Source: Rhodobacteraceae bacterium UBA6197
GTDB lineage: Bacteria > Pseudomonadota > Alphaproteobacteria > Rhodobacterales > Rhodobacteraceae
NCBI GenBank assembly: GCA_002422085.1
Contig: DISZ01000018.1
Coordinates: forward strand, 524,336 to 588,335
Length of the DNA stretch: 64,000 nucleotides
Reading direction: 5' to 3'
Part shown: positions 1-8,308 of the stretch, piece after piece
Layout of the letters: each line of letters opens with the position of its first letter
Position numbering within the stretch: the stretch's first letter is position 1
The notes under the pieces: model-generated
The model's database searches: none
Told to the model about the DNA's origin: nothing
Seen by the model: the letters and a program-made list of their open reading frames with translations, nothing else
Translations under genes and position numbers: made by a program

Positions 1-428
1 GACGCCAGCATGGCGCCTTCGCAGCGCAGCACCGGGGTGGCCAGCTCGGCGCCCGGATCGGCGCGGAGCCCGTTCACGAGGTCTTCGACAAACCACGCGG
101 GCGTCAGCGGCGCGTCACCTTGCAGGTTGACCACGATATCAAAGGGTTGGCCCAGCCGGGCGTAGGCGTCGGCGCAGCGCTCGGTGCCGTTCTGGCAATC
201 GGCCGAGGTCATCACCACCTCGGCGCCAAAGCCTTCGGCCTCGGTGCGGATGCGGTCATCATCGGTGGCGACGACCACGCGCGCGACCCCGGTCACGGCC
301 ATCGCCGCATCCCAACTGCGCCGGATCAGGGTCTTTGAAACGCCGGTCGCGCCGGTCAGCGACACCAGAGGTTTCGCCGGGTAACGGGTCGAGGCATAGC
401 GGGCGGGAATGACGATCAGAACGGACAT
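1..428 (-). CDS. kdsB: KdsB-like cytidylyltransferase, C-terminus cut off by window edge
   Basis: The first 142 residues of a nucleotidyltransferase of the 3-deoxy-manno-octulosonate (KDO) cytidylyltransferase family, which makes CMP-activated KDO for lipopolysaccharide or capsule. The N-terminal signature IPARYASTRYPAKPL (residues 7-21) is the family's CTP-binding start. The usual QGDEP motif reads QGDAP here, and the family SGTDR motif reads NGTER, so a specificity shift is possible. Two ATG codons (431 and 428) overlap the cysQ stop as ATGATG, so the genes are translationally coupled. The rest of the gene lies off the left edge. Confidence 0.8.
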   Translation of the reverse strand, partial: MSVLIVIPARYASTRYPAKPLVSLTGATGVSKTLIRRSWDAAMAVTGVARVVVATDDDRIRTEAEGFGAEVVMTSADCQNGTERCADAYARLGQPFDIVVNLQGDAPLTPAWFVEDLVNGLRADPGAELATPVLRCEGAMLA

Positions 429-1222
429 CATTTCACCAACAAGACGCCCGGGGCATAGGCAATGAAGAACGGGTTGGCAAAGCCGGGTTTGCCATAGCGA
501 AACGGGGTGTGGTCGTCAAAGCGCACCACTTCGCCACCCGCACCGCGCAGCACCGCATCACCTGCGGCCGTGTCCCATTCCATCGTCCGGCCCAGCCGGG
601 GGTAAAGATCGGCCTCGCCGGTGGCGACAAGGCAGAACTTCAGGCTTGACCCGGCGCTGGTCATGTCGCGCACCGCGTATTGGCCGATATAGTCATCGGT
701 CGCGGCGTCGCGGTGCGATTTCGAGGCAACCACCATCAGCCCGCGGTTGTCGGGGATCGACACCGAGATCGGCTTTTGCTCGCCGATCTGGTCCTTGTCG
801 AAGGCGCCCATTTCCTCGACCGAGCGGCCATCCGCCAAGGTGTAGAACAGCCGACCCTTGGCCGGGGCATAGACCACCCCGCGCAACGGCACGCCGTCTT
901 CGACATAGGCGATGTTGACGGTGAAATCTCCGCGACGCTGGACGAATTCCTTGGTGCCATCCAGCGGATCGACGATCAGAAAGCTGCTGGCGGTCTGGCC
1001 GTGGCTGGCGGCCTGTTCCTCGGTCACCAGCACGGTTTGCGGAAAGGCCTCGGCCAGCCCCTCTGAGATCAGTGCATCGGCGGCCTCGTCCGCGGCGGTC
1101 ACCGGGCTGTCATCGGATTTGGTGCGCACCTCGAAATCAGGCGAATTGTAGATCTCGATGATTCGATCGCCAGCTTCCAGCGCAAGGCGGCGCATGACGG
1201 TGACGAGGCGTTCGAAATCCAT
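428..1222 (-). CDS. cysQ: 3'(2'),5'-bisphosphate nucleotidase CysQ
   Basis: A 264-residue phosphatase of the inositol monophosphatase superfamily. CysQ removes the 3'-phosphate from PAP/PAPS formed in sulfate assimilation. The metal-site motifs are all present: DDSPVTAAD near residue 40, DPLDGTKEF near residue 85 and EWDTAAGDAVL near residue 215. The start at 1222 (MDFERL) is chosen over an upstream in-frame ATG at 1273 because GAGGAG sits at the right distance before it. It overlaps the kdsB-like gene downstream by a base or a few, suggesting an operon. A gene upstream diverges at 1362. Length is normal for the family. Confidence 0.9.
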   Translation of the reverse strand: MDFERLVTVMRRLALEAGDRIIEIYNSPDFEVRTKSDDSPVTAADEAADALISEGLAEAFPQTVLVTEEQAASHGQTASSFLIVDPLDGTKEFVQRRGDFTVNIAYVEDGVPLRGVVYAPAKGRLFYTLADGRSVEEMGAFDKDQIGEQKPISVSIPDNRGLMVVASKSHRDAATDDYIGQYAVRDMTSAGSSLKFCLVATGEADLYPRLGRTMEWDTAAGDAVLRGAGGEVVRFDDHTPFRYGKPGFANPFFIAYAPGVLLVK

Positions 1223-1361
1223 GGTATTTTCTCCTCGGTGGCGACGTGGCATGGCGATTGATCCGGTGGCCATCTCATCTTATGATCTGCTGTCAAGGGA
1301 ACAGCAAGTTTTCCGGGCGATAATCGCGCCCAGGCACCCAATCGGCAGGTAATGGACCCAC

Positions 1362-2183
1362 ATGTTCAAGGCGAGACGCAGTAACAGCACATTGGGCTCG
1401 ACGTTCAGCCTGTTGGAGCTGATCTATCACAGTACCGTCCGCTCGATCCGCAAAACGCATGGCAATGCGATTGTTGGGCTGCTGATGAACATGGTCCAGA
1501 CGGTCATTCTGGTCGCGACTTTCTATGTGATGTTCAATGTGCTGGGCATGCGCAGCAACGCGATCCGGGGCGATTTCCTGCTTTATGTGATGAGCGGGAT
1601 CTTCTTGTTCATGACGCATACAAAGGCGCTGGGGGCGGTCGCCGGTGCGGAAGGGGCGACATCGCAGATGATGAAGCACGCGCCGATGAGCACGGCCGTG
1701 TCGATCACGTCGGCGGCGCTAGGGGCGCTTTACATTCAGGTTCTGTCAATGGTGGTGGTGATCAGTGTCTACCACCTCGCCTTCAACCCGGTCGAGATCT
1801 ACGATCCGATCGGTGCGATCGGCATGGTGTTGCTGGCGTGGTTTACCGGCGTGGCAATCGGAATGGTCATTCTCGCGGCAAAGCCTTGGGCGCCTGACTT
1901 CTTTGGCGTTGTGGCGACGGTTTACAGCCGGGTAAACATGATCGCCTCGGGCAAGATGTTTCTGGCCAATACGCTGCCGCACAAGATGCTGGTGCTATTC
2001 GATTGGAACCCGTTGTTTCACACCATCGACCAGGCGCGCGGCTATGCCTTCATCAACTACAACCCGCATTACTCGTCCTGGACCTACCCGCTGATCGTCG
2101 GGGTCGTCTTGTTGATGATTGGCCTGATGGGCGAGTTCTACACACGGCAGTATGTCTCGATCAGCTGGAGCGCGAGCCGATGA
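1362..2183 (+). CDS. ABC-2 type polysaccharide export permease
   Basis: A 273-residue integral membrane protein with about six hydrophobic segments (roughly residues 40-65, 75-90, 110-135, 148-170, 185-200 and 238-258). It resembles the KpsM/Wzm class of ABC-2 permeases that export capsule or O-antigen polysaccharide. The family name rests on the pattern of membrane segments and on the C-terminal stretch FDWNPLFHTIDQARGY, which is typical of the class. No ATPase partner lies in the window. The nearby KDO-activation gene, on the other strand, agrees with a surface-polysaccharide role. The substrate is unknown. The ribosome site before the ATG is weak. Confidence 0.75.
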   Translation: MFKARRSNSTLGSTFSLLELIYHSTVRSIRKTHGNAIVGLLMNMVQTVILVATFYVMFNVLGMRSNAIRGDFLLYVMSGIFLFMTHTKALGAVAGAEGATSQMMKHAPMSTAVSITSAALGALYIQVLSMVVVISVYHLAFNPVEIYDPIGAIGMVLLAWFTGVAIGMVILAAKPWAPDFFGVVATVYSRVNMIASGKMFLANTLPHKMLVLFDWNPLFHTIDQARGYAFINYNPHYSSWTYPLIVGVVLLMIGLMGEFYTRQYVSISWSASR

Positions 2184-2280
2184 CAGCGCCGTCGGTTGCG
2201 GCCTGAAGCGCGCCGTCGCACCGGCCTTCGCCGTCGCGGGCGCGGCGGGATGCCACCTGTTTCGGGCGCTGCCGGTGCGA

Positions 2281-2911
2281 TCAGGTCACCACACGAAGCG
2301 TCAGGTTGACGCGCCCGCCCTCGGGCAACAGGGCCGAGCTGCCAAAGGCGATCCGGTCGACGCCGTGATAGGTCAGCCGCGCCGCCCATCACCATCACAT
2401 CGCCCGAGCGCAGCCAAAGGCTTTGGGTGTTGCCTCCCCGGCCGAGATTGCCGATTCGAAACAGCCCATCGTCCCCCAGGCTGACCGAGACCACCGGCCA
2501 GCCGAAGTCGGCCTCGTCGCGGTCCTGATGCAGGCCCATTCGGGCGCCCTCGCTGTAAAAGTTTATCAGACAGCATTCCGGCAACCGGTCTACCCCGGCC
2601 ACCGCACGCCAGATGGTCAGCACGCTTTCCGGGATCGGCGGCCAGTCGCTGCCGTCCGGGTGCTGCGCGCTGTAGCGATAGCCGCGCCGGTCCGAGACCC
2701 AGCCGAATTGCCCCGCCGAGGTCATCCGCACCGACATCGGCTTGCCGTAGGGCGTCATCGGTGAAAACAGCGGTGCGGCGGCGATCACGCCGCGCAGATC
2801 GTCCAGCAGGGCGCGCTGCTCGGGCAGGGACAGCCAGCCGGGATAGTGGCGAAAGCCGCGAATATCGGCCGGAAGCGGTCGGTTGGGTGGCAGATCGGCA
2901 GAATCCGTCAT
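2281..2911 (-). pseudogene. alkB: AlkB-type DNA dealkylase, frameshifted near the C-terminus
   Basis: An Fe(II)/2-oxoglutarate dioxygenase of the AlkB family, which repairs 1-methyladenine and 3-methylcytosine in DNA. The frame from ATG 2911 runs MTDSADLPP to DVMVMGGAA and holds the first iron motif, HQD (His128, Asp130). The conserved ending (LTYHGVDRIAFGSS, then RVNLTLRVVT and a stop at 2281) is in another frame. The phase change falls in the GC run 2377-2386, and total length is 3n+1, equal to a loss of two bases or a gain of one. The second iron His (codon 2365-2367) and the 2-oxoglutarate-binding Arg lie beyond the break. Either the gene is inactive or the run was misread. Everything else is intact and codon use is normal. 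Confidence 0.8.
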
Positions 2912-2940
2912 TTTCTTGCAATCTTCCTTGGGGTGCAGCG

Positions 2941-2972
2941 CTTGCAGGGGCCAATACCCCTCCTTATATACG
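2941..2972 (+). promoter_or_regulatory. Sigma-32 (RpoH) heat-shock promoter of dnaK
   Basis: CTTG (2941-2944), 18 bases, then CTTATAT (2963-2969) and G at 2972. This matches the consensus I recall for alphaproteobacterial dnaK/groE heat-shock promoters (CTTG, N17-18, CYTATNT, NN, G). It sits about 120 bases before the dnaK ATG. Confidence 0.75.
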
Positions 2973-3094
2973 CCCAGAAGCCGTGACGGGGCAGAGCCTC
3001 TGATCGGATTTTGAACTGACAACCCTGGGATCGGAGGGCAGGGGCCGTACCCGGACCTGCCAACCAGAACATCGCCAAAGAAGAGGTATATATC

Positions 3095-5005
3095 ATGGCC
3101 AAAGTCATAGGAATCGACCTCGGGACCACGAACAGCTGCGTCGCCATCATGGACGGGGCGCAGCCGCGTGTGATCGAGAATGCTGAGGGTGCGCGCACGA
3201 CGCCTTCGATTGTCGCCTACACTGAAAACGAACGTCTTGTTGGTCAGCCCGCCAAACGGCAGGCCGTCACCAACCCGACCAATACGGTTTTTGCCGTCAA
3301 ACGCCTGATCGGTCGCCGCGTTACCGACGCCGAAGTGGAAAAAGACCGCAAGCTGGTGCCCTACAACATCATTGACGGTGGCAATGGCGATGCTTGGGTC
3401 GAAGTGCGCGGTGACAAATACTCGCCTGCGCAGATCTCGGCCGTGATTCTTCAGAAGATGAAGGAAACCGCTGAATCCTATCTGGGCGAAGAGGTCACGC
3501 AGGCGGTCATCACCGTTCCGGCCTATTTCAACGACGCTCAGCGTCAGGCCACCAAGGACGCCGGCAAGATCGCCGGGCTTGAGGTTCTGCGGATCATCAA
3601 CGAACCCACCGCTGCGGCGCTGGCCTATGGGCTCGACAAGAAAGAAACCAAGACCATCGCGGTCTATGACCTTGGCGGCGGCACCTTCGATATCACCATC
3701 CTGGAAATCGACGACGGCCTGTTCGAGGTGAAATCGACCAACGGCGACACTTTCCTTGGCGGCGAAGACTTCGACATGCGGATCGTCAACTATCTGGCGG
3801 ACGAGTTCAAAAAGGAAAACGGCGTCGATCTGACGAAAGACAAGATGGCCCTTCAGCGCCTGAAAGAGGCCGCTGAAAAAGCCAAGATCGAGCTTTCCTC
3901 GGCGCAGCAGACCGAAATCAACCAGCCGTTCATCAGCATGAATGCCAGCTCGGGCACGCCGCTGCACATGGTCATGAAACTGACCCGTGCCAAGCTGGAA
4001 AGCCTGGTGGGCGATCTGATCAAGGCCTCGATGAAGCCCTGCGCGGCCGCGTTGAAAGACGCAGGCCTGTCGAAAGGCGACATCGACGAGGTGGTCTTGG
4101 TCGGCGGTATGACCCGGATGCCGAAAGTTGTGGAAGAGGTCACCGCCTTCTTTGGCAAAGAGCCGCATAAAGGCGTGAACCCCGACGAGGTCGTGGCACT
4201 GGGTGCGGCTATTCAGGCCGGCGTGCTGCAAGGCGACGTGAAAGACGTGGTTCTTCTGGACGTGACCCCGCTTTCGCTGGGCATCGAGACGCTGGGTGGC
4301 GTGTTCACCCGGCTGATCGACCGCAACACCACGATCCCGACGAAAAAGTCGCAGATCTTCTCGACCGCCGAAGACAACCAGAACGCCGTGACCATCCGCG
4401 TGTTCCAGGGCGAGCGTGAAATGGCTGCCGACAACAAGATGCTGGGCATGTTCAACCTCGAGGACATTCCGCCCGCACCGCGCGGCATGCCGCAGATTGA
4501 AGTGACCTTTGACATCGACGCCAACGGCATCGTTTCGGTCGGCGCCAAGGACAAGGGCACCGGCAAGACGCAAAACATCACCATTCAGGCTTCGGGCGGG
4601 CTTTCCGACGAAGACATCGAAAAGATGGTGAAAGATGCCGAAGCCAACGCCGACGCCGACAAGGCCCGCAAAGAGCTGGTCGAAGCCAAGAACCAGGCCG
4701 AAAGCCTGATCCACTCGACCAAGAAGTCGCTGGAAGAGCATGGCGACAAGGTCGATGGCTCGACCGTCGAGATGATCGAACTGGCGATGAACGCGCTGGA
4801 AGAAACCGTGAAATCGGATGACGCCGGCAAGATCAAGGGCGGGATCCAGAACCTGACCGACGCCGCGATGAAGCTGGGCGAGGCGATCTACAAGGCGCAG
4901 GCGACCGAAACCGCCGGCGGCGATGACGAAGACGCCGCGCGCGGCGTGGACGATGAAATCGTCGATGCCGACTTTGAAGACATGGGCGACAACAAGCGCA
5001 AGTAA
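3095..5005 (+). CDS. dnaK: Molecular chaperone DnaK (Hsp70)
   Basis: A 636-residue Hsp70, standard length. It folds and rescues client proteins in the cytoplasm with DnaJ and GrpE. Visible motifs are the N-terminal ATPase signature GIDLGTTNSCVA, the second signature DLGGGTFDITIL near residue 190, the third signature VVLVGGMTRMPKVVEEV near residue 330, the linker VVLLDVTPLSLGIET and the acidic C-terminal tail VDADFEDM. An AAGAAGAGG ribosome site precedes the ATG. A heat-shock promoter lies upstream at 2941-2972, and dnaJ follows after 70 bp containing a long hairpin. Confidence 0.99.
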   Translation: MAKVIGIDLGTTNSCVAIMDGAQPRVIENAEGARTTPSIVAYTENERLVGQPAKRQAVTNPTNTVFAVKRLIGRRVTDAEVEKDRKLVPYNIIDGGNGDAWVEVRGDKYSPAQISAVILQKMKETAESYLGEEVTQAVITVPAYFNDAQRQATKDAGKIAGLEVLRIINEPTAAALAYGLDKKETKTIAVYDLGGGTFDITILEIDDGLFEVKSTNGDTFLGGEDFDMRIVNYLADEFKKENGVDLTKDKMALQRLKEAAEKAKIELSSAQQTEINQPFISMNASSGTPLHMVMKLTRAKLESLVGDLIKASMKPCAAALKDAGLSKGDIDEVVLVGGMTRMPKVVEEVTAFFGKEPHKGVNPDEVVALGAAIQAGVLQGDVKDVVLLDVTPLSLGIETLGGVFTRLIDRNTTIPTKKSQIFSTAEDNQNAVTIRVFQGEREMAADNKMLGMFNLEDIPPAPRGMPQIEVTFDIDANGIVSVGAKDKGTGKTQNITIQASGGLSDEDIEKMVKDAEANADADKARKELVEAKNQAESLIHSTKKSLEEHGDKVDGSTVEMIELAMNALEETVKSDDAGKIKGGIQNLTDAAMKLGEAIYKAQATETAGGDDEDAARGVDDEIVDADFEDMGDNKRK

Positions 5006-5019
5006 GCGTTGGAACCCTT

Positions 5020-5051
5020 GCGCCGGCCCGTGAAATCTCATGGGCCGGCGC
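5020..5051 (+). other. Strong stem-loop between dnaK and dnaJ
   Basis: Bases 5020-5033 pair with 5038-5051: ten GC-rich pairs, GCGCCGGCCC with GGGCCGGCGC, extended inward by four more including one G-U, with an AATC loop. No T-tract follows, so it is not an ordinary terminator. It is more likely an RNA processing or stability element that lets dnaK and dnaJ be expressed at different levels. Confidence 0.8.
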
Positions 5052-5075
5052 ATGCGTTCTTTGAGGGAGTGCCGC

Positions 5076-6227
5076 ATGGCAAAGCGTGATTTTTACGAGG
5101 TTCTGGGCGTGGCTCGTGGCGCGAACGCTGACGAGATCAAGAAGGCCTATCGTGGCAAGGCCAAGGAATTGCACCCCGACCGGAATCAAGACAATCCGCA
5201 GGCAGAGGCTCAGTTCAAAGAGGTGAACGAGGCCTATGACATCCTGAAAGACGACACCAAGAAAGCCGCCTATGATCGCTATGGTCATGGCGCTTTTGAA
5301 GGCGGTATGGGCGGCGGTTCGCGCGGCGGCTACGGCGGCGGGAATGGCGATTTCGCCTCGGCCTTTTCGGATGTGTTCGAAGATCTCTTTGGCGATTTCA
5401 TGGGCGGGCGCGGCGGTTCAGGCGGCGGCCGGGCGCGCGCTCAGCGCGGTTCTGACCTGCGCTACAACATGCGCGTGACCTTGGAAGAAGCCTTCGCCGG
5501 AGTGCAAAAATCCATCACGGTTCCGGGTTCGTCGGCCTGTGCTTCTTGCAACGGCACCGGCGCCGAGGGCGGCGCCGAACCGGCGACCTGCCCAACCTGT
5601 TCGGGCATGGGCAAAGTGCGCGCGCAAAACGGGTTCTTCACCGTGGAACGCACCTGCCCCACCTGCAATGGTGCCGGTCAGGTGGTCAAGAACCCCTGTC
5701 GTGCCTGCCACGGCGCGGGCCGGATCGAAAAGGATCGCACCCTTAGCGTGAATATCCCTGCCGGCGTTGAAACCGGCACCCGTATTCGCCTTGCCGGAGA
5801 GGGCGAGGCCGGGCTGCGTGGCGGCCCCTCGGGCGATCTCTACATCTTCATCGAAGTGCGTGAACATGCCATTTTCCAGCGCGACGGGATCAGCCTGTTC
5901 TGTCGCGTGCCGGTCTCGATAACGTCGGCCGCCCTTGGGGGCGAGGTCGAGGTTCCCACTATCGACGGCGGCCGTTCGCGGGTGAAAATCCCGTCGGGCA
6001 GCCAATCGGGACGTCAGATGCGTTTGCGTGCCAAGGGCATGCCCGCGCTGCGTGGCGGTGGCCGCGGCGATATGGTGATCGAACTGGCCGTGGAAACCCC
6101 AGTCAATCTGACCACGCGACAAAAAGAGTTGCTTCGCGAGTTCGAAAAGATCGAGGCGGACAACAACCCCGAGGGTTCGTCTTTCTTCAAGAAGGTCAAA
6201 AGCTTTTGGGATGGGATGAAGGGCTGA
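5076..6227 (+). CDS. dnaJ: Co-chaperone DnaJ (Hsp40)
   Basis: A 383-residue type I J-protein that delivers clients to DnaK and stimulates its ATPase. The J domain carries HPD (in KELHPDRNQ, near residue 35). A Gly/Phe-rich segment follows (about residues 70-125), then four zinc motifs: CASCNGTG, CPTCSGMG, CPTCNGAG and CRACHGAG. The start at 5076 (MAKRDFYEVLG) is chosen over an upstream ATG at 5040 because it gives the family N-terminus and has GGGAG before it. It lies in the dnaK operon, and a palindromic repeat that can act as terminator follows the gene. Confidence 0.98.
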   Translation: MAKRDFYEVLGVARGANADEIKKAYRGKAKELHPDRNQDNPQAEAQFKEVNEAYDILKDDTKKAAYDRYGHGAFEGGMGGGSRGGYGGGNGDFASAFSDVFEDLFGDFMGGRGGSGGGRARAQRGSDLRYNMRVTLEEAFAGVQKSITVPGSSACASCNGTGAEGGAEPATCPTCSGMGKVRAQNGFFTVERTCPTCNGAGQVVKNPCRACHGAGRIEKDRTLSVNIPAGVETGTRIRLAGEGEAGLRGGPSGDLYIFIEVREHAIFQRDGISLFCRVPVSITSAALGGEVEVPTIDGGRSRVKIPSGSQSGRQMRLRAKGMPALRGGGRGDMVIELAVETPVNLTTRQKELLREFEKIEADNNPEGSSFFKKVKSFWDGMKG

Positions 6228-6242
6228 TCCTTCACCTTTGAC

Positions 6243-6315
6243 AAAATATCCCCGCCGGAGGCACCCGTGGATAGGGCAGAAGCCTCCGGCGGGAGTATTT
6301 TCGCCAAAAAGAAGC
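6243..6315. repeat. Dispersed palindromic repeat, copy 1 (after dnaJ)
   Basis: Perfect 12-base arms CCCGCCGGAGGC (6251-6262) and GCCTCCGGCGGG (6282-6293) are flanked by AAAATAT and GTATTTT, which pair further. The right arm runs on as GTATTTTCGCCAAAAAG, matching the tail of the other copies. It can serve as the dnaKJ terminator. Confidence 0.75.
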
Positions 6316-6356
6316 CCGTTAACCCTTCTTTCACCAAGCTGCGCGACGCTGGCGCC

Positions 6357-7124
6357 ATGAGCAGACGCCGCGCCTTTCATGAAGCCCCCTTGCCGCTATT
6401 CACCGTGGATGCGGACGAAGCCATTGGCGTTCCACTGGGGTCCGAACGCTTGCCCTCTTATATCCAGGACCACCGCAAGCGATTGCGCGCGCGCTTCATG
6501 GAAGGCGGGGCGGCCGCGATGCCGGACTATGAGATGTTGGAACTGGTCCTGTTTCGCGCCATTCCGCGTCAGGATGTCAAACCTTTGGCGCGACGCCTTC
6601 TGGATGTGTTCGGTGATTTCAACCGCGTGCTTTCGGCGCCTGCCGCGCGTCTGACCGAGGTGCAGGGTGTCGGGGATGCCGTGGTGCAAGAGCTGAAGAT
6701 CGTCGAGGCCGCGGCGCATCGGCTGGCGCGGGCAAGGGTGATGAACCGGCAGGTCCTGTCGTCGTGGGACGCGCTGCTCGACTATTGTCACACCTCGATG
6801 GCGCATCGCGAGACCGAGCAGTTCCGGGTGCTTTATCTGGACCGCAAGAACGTGCTGATTGCGGATGAGGAACAGGCGCGAGGCACGGTGGACCATGTGC
6901 CGGTCTATCCGCGTGAGGTGGTCAAACGGGCGCTCGAGCTGAATGCCAGTGCGCTGATACTTGTGCACAACCATCCCTCGGGCGATCCAACGCCGTCGGA
7001 ATCGGATATTCTGATGACCGAGCAGGTGAACGAGGCGGCCCAGGTTTTGGGGATCGTCCTGCACGATCACCTGATCATCGGCAAGAGTCGCGAACTGAGC
7101 TTTCGCGCCTCGGGTTATCTTTAG
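6357..7124 (+). CDS. radC: RadC family JAB-domain protein
   Basis: A 255-residue RadC protein. The C-terminal half is a JAB/MPN metalloprotease-like domain with its zinc motif intact: HNHPSGDPTPSESD, the His-x-His and Ser-x-x-Asp ligands near residue 205. The N-terminal half carries a helix-hairpin-helix segment (LTEVQGVGDAVVQELK). The historic link with DNA repair is weak and the family's true role is unsettled. The start at 6357 (MSRRRAF) is chosen because the open frame upstream of it runs through the palindromic repeat. The gene ends tail to tail with the next one, the stop codons overlapping by four bases. Confidence 0.9.
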   Translation: MSRRRAFHEAPLPLFTVDADEAIGVPLGSERLPSYIQDHRKRLRARFMEGGAAAMPDYEMLELVLFRAIPRQDVKPLARRLLDVFGDFNRVLSAPAARLTEVQGVGDAVVQELKIVEAAAHRLARARVMNRQVLSSWDALLDYCHTSMAHRETEQFRVLYLDRKNVLIADEEQARGTVDHVPVYPREVVKRALELNASALILVHNHPSGDPTPSESDILMTEQVNEAAQVLGIVLHDHLIIGKSRELSFRASGYL

Positions 7125-8107
7125 CCCGCCGAGGCCAGCGAAAGCGGCAGATCGGGCAGGGGCATGACGACGGCGTCGCCGACTGCGTCACATTCCGGCA
7201 TGGCGATGCTGAGCGCGACCTGCTCTGGCGTGGCACCGCCGAAGGCGCGCACGCTGTTGGCGTTGATGTCCTGGCCGCAATCGCCCTCGGTTACCGGAGC
7301 TTCGAGCGTGAAGGACACGTCTGTCAGGCCGACCGGTGCCGTGTAGACTTGCGCAAACATGGGCTGTGACAGGCCTGGATCGCCCAAGCTGATCAGATAG
7401 CCGCCCAGATCGGTCTGAGGCTCGCGCGGCGCCGCCGCATGGATATGCCCGACTTCGCCGTAGCCTGCGCCATATTCAAAGACATTCAGGCCAAGACCGG
7501 GGACGGATCGCCAACTGAGGGCGATCCGATTCAGGGTCTTGGTGCCCGGAACGGTAACCACGGTGCTGATCTGCTCATCGTCGCGCAGGATGGCGTCGAC
7601 CTTGGTGGTTGCAGACAAGGCAGGAAACACACCCATATATCGGCCGGTGGAATCGGTCATCACGTTGAAGCCGATACCGTCGTAGCGCAGCAGGACCTGT
7701 TCATCCGGGTGACATGGGGCGGAAAGGTCCATGTCTACCATCGCGCCGGGGGCCGCGGTCAGCAGCATCACAGGTGGCGCGCAACTGCGCCAAAAGTTGT
7801 CATAAAGCGCGTCGGCCGCCGAACTTTCGTGCTGAACGCCGGTGTCCGGGGGAATGGGGCGCGTGGGGAGGGGAGGCAGGGTTGCCGGATCCGATAAATT
7901 GATCAGAGTCATGCTGGGCAACTCGGCGCCGACGATATTTGCGACCGAGGTGACATTGCTTAGACCAAGGGCCAGGGCTGATGCCTCATTGGGCGCACCG
8001 TCTACGGAACCACCCCCGAGGGAGATACCGTTTTGCATCAGGTGACCTGTGGCGGCGGCCAGAAGAAATGTGGCGCTGACCAATGTAACTCGGCGCATGT
8101 TTCGCAT
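7121..8107 (-). CDS. Conserved secreted protein next to secA, function unknown
   Basis: A 328-residue protein with an N-terminal export signal (RRVTLVSATFLLAAATGHLM) and no other membrane segment, so probably periplasmic. It has no domain I recognise. It contains a Pro-rich stretch (LPPLPTRPIPPDTG, near residue 78) and four Cys in the mature part (near residues 109, 132, 275 and 304) that could form disulfides. In related genomes I recall homologues sitting beside secA and being labelled translocase, which seems to reflect position rather than evidence. A GGGGGG ribosome site lies five bases before the ATG at 8107. Confidence 0.7.
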   Translation of the reverse strand: MRNMRRVTLVSATFLLAAATGHLMQNGISLGGGSVDGAPNEASALALGLSNVTSVANIVGAELPSMTLINLSDPATLPPLPTRPIPPDTGVQHESSAADALYDNFWRSCAPPVMLLTAAPGAMVDMDLSAPCHPDEQVLLRYDGIGFNVMTDSTGRYMGVFPALSATTKVDAILRDDEQISTVVTVPGTKTLNRIALSWRSVPGLGLNVFEYGAGYGEVGHIHAAAPREPQTDLGGYLISLGDPGLSQPMFAQVYTAPVGLTDVSFTLEAPVTEGDCGQDINANSVRAFGGATPEQVALSIAMPECDAVGDAVVMPLPDLPLSLASAG

Positions 8108-8257
8108 GATTTCCCCCCGGAAATTTGCATTGTTGAACCAACGCTAAGGGGGGAAAAGGGCAAAGCCATGGCTGGGAAAAGGCATTGTTTCCAAATGTTT
8201 CGAGCATGGCGACCACAAGATATGGCGATCACCGCGCCGATTTGCCCCAGATAGCGA

Positions 8258-8281
8258 AAGGGGCGACTTTCGTCGCCCCTT
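8258..8281 (-). terminator. Terminator of secA
   Basis: A perfect 10-base hairpin: AAGGGGCGAC (8258-8267), TTTC loop, GTCGCCCCTT (8272-8281). It lies 28 bases past the secA stop. On the minus strand the stem ends in CCCCTTTCGC, a short T run. Confidence 0.75.
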
Positions 8282-8308
8282 CGATGCCGCAATCGCCATC
8301 AGGATCGC

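Noticed and set aside
2138..5077. A 979-codon open frame antisense to dnaK
   Set aside because: It is a high-GC shadow of dnaK; its only real content is the alkB part at 2375-2911. No ribosome site or domain elsewhere.
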